Source: Pseudomonadota bacterium (GTDB lineage: Bacteria > Myxococcota_A > Polyangia > Polyangiales > Ga0077539). From it: a DNA stretch of 6,234 nt. The position numbers and the translations under genes are program-made. Each line of letters begins with the position of its first letter. Positions within the stretch are counted from its first letter, which is position 1. The stretch spans positions 1 to 6,234 of the forward strand of contig JAEYZO010000353.1 of the NCBI GenBank assembly GCA_023428035.1, written 5' to 3'. The notes under the pieces are model-generated. The model was not told the DNA's origin, did not search any database, and saw only the letters and a list, made by a program, of their open reading frames with translations. Below are positions 1 through 5,465 of this stretch, one piece after another.

Positions 1-50
1 GGTACGAACCCTCACCCCGCAGCCGCGCCCGCGGTGAGTCTGCGACGTTC

Positions 51-71
51 CGCGGCGGACGATCCGCCGCG
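51..71. repeat. Perfect 9-bp inverted repeat with 3-nt loop
   Basis: Arms at 51-59 (CGCGGCGGA) and 63-71 (TCCGCCGCG) are perfectly complementary around the loop CGA. The repeat lies in the non-coding stretch upstream of the L,D-transpeptidase gene. No T-run follows on either strand, so it is not a classic intrinsic terminator. It could be the end of a transcript from an unseen upstream gene, an operator, or chance in GC-rich DNA. The rest of 1-130 holds nothing I can support as coding. Confidence 0.3.
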
Positions 72-93
72 TTCGGGCCCGAGTCACCCCTCG

Positions 94-123
94 TTGTGGA
101 CTACACCTACATGGTGGTACATG
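94..123 (+). promoter_or_regulatory. Weak candidate promoter of the L,D-transpeptidase gene
   Basis: TTGTGG at 94-99 resembles a -35 element and TACATG at 118-123 a -10 element, with an 18-bp spacer. Each hexamer matches the sigma-70 consensus at only about three positions. The -10-like box ends 7 bases before the ATG at 131, so the transcript would be leaderless. The main support is that similarly placed GGTA motifs precede other starts in this window. Confidence 0.25.
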
Positions 124-130
124 GGCGCCA

Positions 131-1168
131 ATGAACCGGATCGCGCGTCTCACGGGGCTCTCGGTGGTGGTGCTCTTCGCCGGGGCGGGCTGTATCGCGG
201 CCGACGACGAGGCCTACTCCGAGGGGAACGGCACCGACGACGTCGAGATCGGCGACGTGGTGGGGGAGTCGGGCTCGCGCGACCCGCGCACCTGGCAGCA
301 CGCGCTGCGGTGCAAGGCGATCCCCGAGGTCGAGCCGCTGGCGAACCCCGAGATCACGGTGTCGCTCGACGGGCTGACGCTGCACCTGCGCGACCGCGGG
401 GGCACCTACGACAGGGTGTTCCCGATCGGGCCTGGGGCGCTGGAGGGCGGGCGTTCGTTGACGCCCACGAGCGACCGCGCGCCGATGGGAGTGTTCTACA
501 CGGGCACGAACACCGAAGAGGTCCGTGATGGTCGCTGGGGGTACTACTACCCCTGCCGCATCTGGCACGAGGAGCGCGGGGTGCGCACCCCCGTGTTCGC
601 GGGGCTGCCCTTCATCCGTCTCGCGGGGCCGCCGACGGCGGGCTACGGCATCCACGGCCCGATCGACAACTTCACCGCGGAGAACGGCGGCAACCTCCGC
701 CGCGGGTACGTCTCGCACGGTTGCCTGCGCATGCGCGCCGACGACATCGTCGAGGTGTACGGGCGCATCCACCGCCACCCGCGCACGGCGGTGAAGATCC
801 AGCAGGAGGTCGAGCGCGCGAGCGACGGGGCCCCCGTCGACGTGCCGAGCCGCTGGGTGGGCGCCGAGTGCGCGACGGACGACGACTGCAACTACGAGGG
901 CGGCGTGTGCCGCGTGCCCGCGGGGGGCGGCGCGGGCACCTGCACGATGGCGTGCACGAGGGCGTGCCCCGACCGCGCGGGCGAGGCGACGACCTTCTGC
1001 GTGCCTGACCCCGCGGCGACCACCATGTCCACGGGCATCTGCGTCCCGCAGTCGAGCGGGACCTTCAACAACACCTGCACGCGCTACCGCGGCCGGCTCA
1101 CGCTGCGGAGCGGCGTGTCGCGCCCCGACGGCTCGGGCACCGCGAACGTCTGCCGCCCCGCGGGCTGA
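131..1168 (+). CDS. L,D-transpeptidase (YkuD family) lipoprotein with Cys-rich C-terminal extension
   Basis: Predicted enzyme of 345 residues that forms or edits peptidoglycan cross-links, or anchors proteins to peptidoglycan, outside the cytoplasmic membrane. Residues 1-20 form a signal peptide with hydrophobic core LTGLSVVVLF, followed by Cys21 in AGAGC, a loose lipobox (Gly at -3), so lipidation is likely but not certain. Residues 22-55 are an acidic, probably disordered linker. The YkuD domain covers roughly 74-223 and has IHGP with His175 and the signature SHGCLR, with Ser195, His196, catalytic Cys198 and Arg200. From about 247 a second module has ten cysteines (247, 253, 260, 271, 275, 279, 290, 304, 316, 341), starting CATDDDC, which resembles disulfide-rich tails of myxobacterial exported proteins. 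No LysM or other known wall-binding domain is visible. The ATG at 131 is chosen because it directly precedes the signal peptide; there is no clear Shine-Dalgarno. The family call is firm; the exact reaction is inferred. Confidence 0.9.
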   Translation: MNRIARLTGLSVVVLFAGAGCIAADDEAYSEGNGTDDVEIGDVVGESGSRDPRTWQHALRCKAIPEVEPLANPEITVSLDGLTLHLRDRGGTYDRVFPIGPGALEGGRSLTPTSDRAPMGVFYTGTNTEEVRDGRWGYYYPCRIWHEERGVRTPVFAGLPFIRLAGPPTAGYGIHGPIDNFTAENGGNLRRGYVSHGCLRMRADDIVEVYGRIHRHPRTAVKIQQEVERASDGAPVDVPSRWVGAECATDDDCNYEGGVCRVPAGGGAGTCTMACTRACPDRAGEATTFCVPDPAATTMSTGICVPQSSGTFNNTCTRYRGRLTLRSGVSRPDGSGTANVCRPAG

Positions 1169-1194
1169 GCGGCCCGCGCGACCGTGACTGCGGG

Positions 1195-1200
1195 TACGCT
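1195..1200 (+). promoter_or_regulatory. -10-like box TACGCT upstream of the small hypothetical gene
   Basis: GGGTACGCT sits in the 40-bp gap after the L,D-transpeptidase stop, and TACGCT ends 8 bases before the ATG at 1209. It matches the TAnnnT core of a -10 element. No -35 hexamer is recognisable 16-18 bp upstream. No Shine-Dalgarno lies between it and the ATG, so a leaderless start is plausible. Read-through from the upstream gene is the alternative. Confidence 0.3.
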
Positions 1201-1208
1201 CCCGGGTC

Positions 1209-1670
1209 ATGCCACAGAGCCTGTTGTTCCGCTGGTTCGGCTACGGGCGTATGCCCGACGCGGTGCGCGGCGCCGCGGAGGACGCGCGACCACCCTTCTT
1301 CGCCGAGGGCGTGAACGGCTGGCTGCGGCGCAGCGGTCGCCTCCCCGGCGGCGTCATCGGCGGAGGCATTCGCGGCGTGGTGGGCGCCTACGCGCTCAGC
1401 CCGCGGCGCGCGGTGCTCACCATCGGCAAGCACCTCGTCGTCGACGCCGCGCCCACGGTCGGAGACGCGGGCCCCGCCGTGGTGCGCGTCGAGGCCGACG
1501 GGGTGCACCTCTCCGTCGACCTCGACCGGGCGGTGCGGGAGGGCGAGGGGTGGGTGCGGCTGCACCTCAAGGGAGACCTGAGCGGCGCGCTCGACGCGTC
1601 GCCGTTCCGCGTAGCGACGCTGGCGATGCCCGAAGCCGGCGCGGTCGCGCTGTTCCGCGCGTACCGCTGA
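1209..1670 (+). CDS. Hypothetical protein, 153 residues
   Basis: I do not recognise this protein. It is accepted as real because its codons keep strong G/C bias at third positions from the ATG to the stop, while the overlapping frame starting at 1184 encodes an arginine-rich sequence typical of a shadow frame. No signal peptide or convincing transmembrane helix is seen. The N-terminal part (1-45) carries FGYGRMPD and several aromatic residues. Residues 46-59 are glycine-rich (PGGVIGGGIRGVVG). From about 60 onward, alternating hydrophobic residues (RAVLTIG, HLVVDA, VVRVEADGVHLSVDL, WVRLHL) suggest a beta-rich fold, possibly a small barrel or PH-like domain, but this is only a pattern guess. 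It starts 40 bp after the L,D-transpeptidase gene on the same strand, so the two may be cotranscribed. Confidence 0.75.
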   Translation: MPQSLLFRWFGYGRMPDAVRGAAEDARPPFFAEGVNGWLRRSGRLPGGVIGGGIRGVVGAYALSPRRAVLTIGKHLVVDAAPTVGDAGPAVVRVEADGVHLSVDLDRAVREGEGWVRLHLKGDLSGALDASPFRVATLAMPEAGAVALFRAYR

Positions 1671-1683
1671 GGGCGGGTCAGCG
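1665..1683. repeat. Inverted repeat spanning both convergent stop codons
   Basis: CGCTGA (1665-1670) and TCAGCG (1678-1683) are perfect complements around the 7-nt loop GGGCGGG. Each arm is the final Arg codon plus TGA stop of one convergent gene. A 6-bp stem could act as a weak bidirectional hairpin, but no T-run follows on either strand. The symmetry may simply arise because both genes end in CGC-TGA. Confidence 0.35.
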
Positions 1684-2760
1684 CGAGGCGAGCACGCGCA
1701 GCGCCGCGGCGGCCTGAGGTGACAGCGCGCGGTCCGTCGGAAAGCGCTCGCGCAGCCGTCGCGCCAGGAGGCGGAGACGTCGCGACGCCTCGGCGCCGTT
1801 GCAGTCGGCCTCGATGAGCAGCCGCTCGGCGACGGACTCCAACCGGGCGGGCGTGCCCGCGTCGGCGTGGCGCTCGAGGAGCGCGACCGCGTGGTCGGCG
1901 AAGCTCGGCGCGGAGCTCACGGCCTCGAAGGAGCCCACCGCGTGCGCGACCTGGTCGACCCTGAACCAGTAGTCATAGGGGCCGCGCAGCACCGCCTCGA
2001 CGCCCCTGCCGACGCGCGGGTCGGGGGCGGCGACGTGCAGCGCCGACACCGCTCGGGAGATGGCCTCCCACCAGCGGGCGCAGAGCTCGCGCGAGGCGGT
2101 CGCGTCGAGGGCGGGGTCGAGGAGCACGTCCCAGGTCGCGACGGCGCAGCGGGCGAGCTCGGCCAGGGCCGCGCCAGGCGACTCGTGCCAGCGCTCGACC
2201 CAGACGTCGACGTCGTTCACGGCTGAGATGGGCACCGGGCAAGGCCCGCGGTGGAGCTCGTCGAGCACCGCCACCGCGTCGGAGAGCTCGCTCGTGCGCG
2301 CCTCGCGCCACGCGGCGAGGAGGGCCTCGGCGTCGGGCCGACCCGCGAGGGCTTCAGACACCAGCGGGTGCGCGCCGTCGTTCTGCGCGCGCCACGCGTC
2401 CCAGTACCGACGCGCGAGGGCGCGCAGTTCGTCGAGGTCGAGGCCGTCGACGGAGAGGGTCGCGTAGCGGAGACGCAGCGAGCCGCGTGAGCCCCAGAGC
2501 ACCAGGGCGTCGCCGTCGATCTCCGCGTCGAAGAGGTTCGGCTCCGCCGCCGCGATGGAGAAGGGGTCGATGATCTCCGGCGCGTCCATCGGGGCGTCGT
2601 GGAGGGTGTAGGCCATCGTCACGACGCGGGTGAGGCGCAGCACGAAGGGCTCGGGCCGCAGGTGGCTACACGCGACCTCCACCGCCGCCCCCGCCGCCGC
2701 GTCGCGGTGAACGCTGACGATCACGCCGCCGTGCAGGAGGTTCCACGGAGTAGGGTCCAT
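1678..2760 (-). CDS. Hypothetical protein, 360 residues, probably two domains
   Basis: I do not recognise a named family. The minus-strand frame stays open far upstream across lysC, but that part is a His/Arg-rich shadow. The real protein starts at ATG 2760, or at ATG 2769, three codons longer. I prefer 2760 because a TAGGCC box lies 10 bases upstream of it and would leave only 1 base before the other ATG. The opening DPTPWNLLHGGVI is followed by beta-type hydrophobic alternation up to about residue 104 (VEVACSHL, DALVLWGS, LRLRYATLSVDG). From about 107 it looks largely helical, rich in Ala, Arg, Leu and Trp, with LRALARRYWDAW and WRERR-like charged stretches and a Leu/Arg-rich end (320-340). 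No signal peptide, membrane segment or obvious catalytic motif is visible. It is convergent with the small upstream gene and divergent from lysC. A role as a regulator of either neighbour cannot be argued from sequence. Confidence 0.75.
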   Translation of the reverse strand: MDPTPWNLLHGGVIVSVHRDAAAGAAVEVACSHLRPEPFVLRLTRVVTMAYTLHDAPMDAPEIIDPFSIAAAEPNLFDAEIDGDALVLWGSRGSLRLRYATLSVDGLDLDELRALARRYWDAWRAQNDGAHPLVSEALAGRPDAEALLAAWREARTSELSDAVAVLDELHRGPCPVPISAVNDVDVWVERWHESPGAALAELARCAVATWDVLLDPALDATASRELCARWWEAISRAVSALHVAAPDPRVGRGVEAVLRGPYDYWFRVDQVAHAVGSFEAVSSAPSFADHAVALLERHADAGTPARLESVAERLLIEADCNGAEASRRLRLLARRLRERFPTDRALSPQAAAALRVLASR

Positions 2761-2770
2761 GGTGTCCATC

Positions 2771-2776
2771 GGCCTA
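2771..2776 (-). promoter_or_regulatory. -10-like box TAGGCC upstream of the minus-strand hypothetical gene
   Basis: On the minus strand GTGGTAGGCC precedes the gene, and TAGGCC ends 10 bases before the ATG at 2760. Only the TA of the -10 consensus is well kept and no -35 is convincing: CTGACA occurs further upstream, but 29 bp away. It is listed mainly because its position matches the GGTA boxes before the other starts in the window. Confidence 0.2.
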
Positions 2777-2873
2777 CCACGCGTGAGTGAAGGTGGCCCG
2801 CGCGCTGTCAGGGAATCCCGATAGGGGGCGGAGGGTGGGGCGCGCTCTCGCGGGGAGAGACTTCGCCGCTTCG

Positions 2874-2902
2874 CTGACTCCGCGGGCGGGTTCGGGTAGA
2901 AG
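2874..2902 (+). promoter_or_regulatory. Sigma-70-like promoter of the lysC-lysA operon
   Basis: CTGACT (2874-2879) as -35 and TAGAAG (2897-2902) as -10 are separated by exactly 17 bp, and each matches the sigma-70 consensus at four of six positions. This is the best promoter in the window. Eleven bases separate the -10 from the ATG at 2914, so a start point 7 or so bases downstream of the -10 gives a leader of only about 3-5 nt. That leaves no room for a Shine-Dalgarno, attenuator or lysine riboswitch. Regulation would then be by transcription initiation or by lysine acting on the enzyme. Confidence 0.55.
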
Positions 2903-2913
2903 CGTCGCCCGTC

Positions 2914-4245
2914 ATGCGAGTGATGAAGTTCGGCGGCACATCGGTCGGAGACCCCGACCGCATCGCGACCCTCTGCGACATCGTGTCGGGCGCCCTCGCT
3001 CGAAGGCCCGTGGTGGTGGTGAGCGCGGCCTCGAAGGTGACCGACATGCTCCTCACGGCGGTGAAGCGCGCCCGCGAGGGAGCGGTGGAGATGGACGCCA
3101 TCGAGGAGCGGGTGGTGGGCCTCGTGGCGGCCTTCGACCTCGACCGGGCGCTCATCTCCGCCGAGGTCGACGGGCTCCGCGCGGCGCTGGAGTCCATCGC
3201 CGCGAGGCGAGACGCGACCCCGGGCGACGTCGACCTGGTGGCCTCGCACGGCGAGCGGATCTCCGTCCGCGGAGTGGCCGCGGCGCTTCGCCGCGCGGGG
3301 GTCGACGCGGTGGCCTGCGACGCGTGGGACATCGGGCTGCGCACCGACGCGAACTTCGGCGCGGCGGAGCCGTTGCCCGAGAGCGAGGCACTGATGAGAG
3401 AGCGGGTCTCGGCGCTGGTGCACGAGGGCAAGGTCCCGGTCATCACGGGCTTCATCGGGAAGACCGCCGACGGGAGGGTGACCACCCTGGGGCGCGGCGG
3501 GAGCGACTACTCCGCGGCCCTCGTGGGCGCCGCCGTCGAGGCCGACGAGATCGAGATCTGGACCGACGTGCCCGGGGTGATGTCCGCCGACCCGCGGGTG
3601 GCGAAGGGGGCGCGGACCATCCCCGAGCTGAGCTTCAACGAGGCCGCCGAGCTCGCGTACTTCGGCGCGAAGGTGCTGCACCCCAAGACCATCCACCCCG
3701 CGGTGAAGCGGGGGATCCCGGTGCGGGTGAAGAACACCTTCGACCCCGAGCACCCGGGCACGGTCATCACCGCCAAGGGAGACGTCGACGCTCGCGGGGC
3801 GCGCGCCATCGCGCACAAGCGCGCCATCTCGGTGGTGAACGTGGTCTCGACGCGGATGCTCCTGGCGCACGGCTTCCTCGAGAAGATCTTTCACGTCTTC
3901 GCGAAGCACCGGGTGGTGGTCGACCTCGTGTCGACCTCGGAGGTGAGCGTGAGCTGCACCGTCGACCGCGCCGAGGGCCTCGACCCCGCCCTCGCCGAGC
4001 TCCGCGCCTACGGGGAGGTCTCGCTCTCGCACCACCACGCCCTCGTGTGCGTGGTGGCCGCGGGGATCCTCCGGGACCCGACGGTGTGCGCGCGGGTCTT
4101 CACCGCGCTGGGGCGCGAGGGGATCCCGACGCAGCTCCTGTCGATGGGGGCGAGCGCGATCAACCTCTCGCTGGTGGTGCCCGACGAGCGCTGCGACGCG
4201 GCGGTGCGGGCGCTCCACGACGAGCTCTTCGGGGCGCGCGCGTGA
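2914..4245 (+). CDS. lysC: Aspartate kinase, lysine-sensitive AKIII type
   Basis: Cytoplasmic enzyme that phosphorylates L-aspartate with ATP, the first step toward lysine, threonine, methionine and diaminopimelate. The 443 residues match the length of monofunctional AKIII enzymes (E. coli LysC is 449). The kinase domain starts with KFGGTSV (Lys5) and contains TTLGRGGSDYS (190-200), IWTDVPGVMSADPR (215-228) and AELAYFGAKVLHPK (245-258). Two ACT domains follow, from about 305 and about 375 to the end. The first has MLLAHGFL (315-322) and VDLVSTSEVS (336-345), which correspond to the lysine-binding loop of E. coli AKIII, so feedback inhibition by lysine is expected. There is no homoserine dehydrogenase domain. 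ATG 2914 is chosen for the standard N-terminus; the ATG at 2923 (Met4) is possible but would leave almost nothing before KFGG. The TGA overlaps the lysA GTG by 4 nt. Confidence 0.96.
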   Translation: MRVMKFGGTSVGDPDRIATLCDIVSGALARRPVVVVSAASKVTDMLLTAVKRAREGAVEMDAIEERVVGLVAAFDLDRALISAEVDGLRAALESIAARRDATPGDVDLVASHGERISVRGVAAALRRAGVDAVACDAWDIGLRTDANFGAAEPLPESEALMRERVSALVHEGKVPVITGFIGKTADGRVTTLGRGGSDYSAALVGAAVEADEIEIWTDVPGVMSADPRVAKGARTIPELSFNEAAELAYFGAKVLHPKTIHPAVKRGIPVRVKNTFDPEHPGTVITAKGDVDARGARAIAHKRAISVVNVVSTRMLLAHGFLEKIFHVFAKHRVVVDLVSTSEVSVSCTVDRAEGLDPALAELRAYGEVSLSHHHALVCVVAAGILRDPTVCARVFTALGREGIPTQLLSMGASAINLSLVVPDERCDAAVRALHDELFGARA

Positions 4246-5465
4246 ACCCCCTCTGGCTCGGGCCCGACCGCGCGGCGAAGCTGGCGAAGGAGTTCGGCAC
4301 GCCCCTCTACGTCTACTCCGCGCGGGTGCTCCGCGCGCGCTGCCGCGCGATCGCGAGGGCCTTCCCCGGGGTGGGGGTGCGCTACGCGATGAAGGCCAAC
4401 GCGAACCCGACGCTCCTGCGGGTGGTGCGCTCGATGGGCCTCGGCGTCGACACGGTCTCCGCGTGGGAGATCCAGCTCGCGCGGGAGCTGGGCTTTCACC
4501 GCAAGGACATCGCGTGGTCGGGCAACAACCCCGACGACGCCGAGCTCCGGGCGGTGCGCCGCGCGGGGGTGGTGGCCAACCTCGACGCCCTGCCCGCGCT
4601 CAAGCGTTACGGCAAGATGTTCCCCGGGGCGCCGGTGTCGATCCGTTTGAACCTGGAGGTCGGCGGCGGGCACCACCCGCACGTCGTGACCGCGGGGCCC
4701 GACAGCAAGTTCGGCCTCGCCGCGGAGGACATCCCCGAGGCCCGGGCCATCGCGCGGCGTCACGGCATGAAGATCGTCGGGGTGCACCAGCACATCGGCT
4801 CGGGGATCTTCGACCTCGACCTCTACCTCGAGGCCTTCGACGCGATCGCGGCGGTGCTTCCCGCGTTACCCGACTTGGAGTTCGTCGACGTGGGCGGGGG
4901 CTTCGGCGTGCCCTACCGCCCCGAGGAGTCTCCCGTCGACATCGCGGCCTGGGGCGCGGCGGTGATGGGCCGCTGGCGCGCGGTGAACCAGGGCCGCGCG
5001 AAGCCCTTGCGCTTGTTGATCGAGCCGGGTCGCTTCGTCGTGGCCGAGAGCGGGGTGCTGCTCGCGAGGGTGACCACGGTGAAGCGCACCCGCGACCGGG
5101 TGTTCATCGGGGTCGACTCGGGGATGCACCACCTCATCCGACCGGCGCTCTACCAGTCGTATCACCCGCTGAAGTTCGTCCCGAAGCGGGAGGGGGCGGC
5201 GCTGCGGTCGTTCGTGGTGGGGCCCATCTGCGAGAGCGGCGACGTGCTCGCCGAGGAGCGCTCGATCGTCACGCCCGACCCGGGTGACCTCATGGTGCTC
5301 GGCTGCGCGGGGGCCTACGGCTTCGCGATGGCCTCGCACTACAACCTCCGCGCGAGGCCCGCTGAGGTGATGGTCGACGGGCCCGACAAGACCTGGCTGA
5401 TCCGTCAGCGCGAGGGCTACCGCGACGTGATACGGCGCCGCGACCTGCGCGCGCGGGTGAAGTGA
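4242..5465 (+). CDS. lysA: Diaminopimelate decarboxylase
   Basis: PLP enzyme (fold-type III, alanine racemase-like barrel) that decarboxylates meso-diaminopimelate to L-lysine in the cytoplasm. The 407 residues fit the family. Lys51 in YAMKAN is the predicted PLP Schiff-base lysine. HQHIGSG (182-188), the phosphate-binding glycine loop DVGGGFG (GGG at 218-220) and EPGR (261-264) follow. CESGD (Cys330-Asp334) supplies the catalytic cysteine and substrate contacts from the partner subunit, and Tyr359 lies in GAYGFAM. GMHHLIRPALY is also typical of the family and argues against an ornithine or carboxynorspermidine decarboxylase. The start is the GTG at 4242, overlapping the lysC stop in GTGA; the frame is open far upstream but that part is a shadow of lysC. 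GGGG at 4231-4234 may be a weak ribosome site, so expression probably depends on translational coupling to lysC. It ends in a second GTGA overlap with the next gene. Confidence 0.95.
   Translation: MNPLWLGPDRAAKLAKEFGTPLYVYSARVLRARCRAIARAFPGVGVRYAMKANANPTLLRVVRSMGLGVDTVSAWEIQLARELGFHRKDIAWSGNNPDDAELRAVRRAGVVANLDALPALKRYGKMFPGAPVSIRLNLEVGGGHHPHVVTAGPDSKFGLAAEDIPEARAIARRHGMKIVGVHQHIGSGIFDLDLYLEAFDAIAAVLPALPDLEFVDVGGGFGVPYRPEESPVDIAAWGAAVMGRWRAVNQGRAKPLRLLIEPGRFVVAESGVLLARVTTVKRTRDRVFIGVDSGMHHLIRPALYQSYHPLKFVPKREGAALRSFVVGPICESGDVLAEERSIVTPDPGDLMVLGCAGAYGFAMASHYNLRARPAEVMVDGPDKTWLIRQREGYRDVIRRRDLRARVK

Noticed and set aside
107..1210. Long minus-strand open frame antisense to the L,D-transpeptidase gene
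   Set aside because: Its translation is Arg/Ala/Val/His-biased, as expected from stop-poor GC-rich DNA. The plus strand has a signal peptide and a catalytic motif.
1184..1717. Alternative plus-strand frame overlapping the small hypothetical gene
   Set aside because: It is dominated by Arg and Gly runs and lacks the third-position G/C bias seen in the 1209-1670 frame.
2770..2913. Possible lysine riboswitch (L box) or attenuator upstream of lysC
   Set aside because: The region is too short for the roughly 170-nt L-box aptamer plus expression platform. The best promoter lies just before the ATG, and no L-box-like structure was recognised. Only small hairpins such as CTCTC/GAGAG at 2845-2859 are present.
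2770..4218. N-terminal extension of the minus-strand hypothetical protein across lysC
   Set aside because: The extension is His/Arg/Asp-rich low-complexity translation antisense to lysC, with no recognisable domain. Normal protein-like sequence starts at 2769/2760.
2787..5465. One long plus-strand frame of 892 codons, looking like a giant fused protein ending in LysA
   Set aside because: The part before 4242 is an Arg/Gly/Pro-rich shadow of lysC in another frame. Recognisable family sequence begins only at the GTG at 4242.
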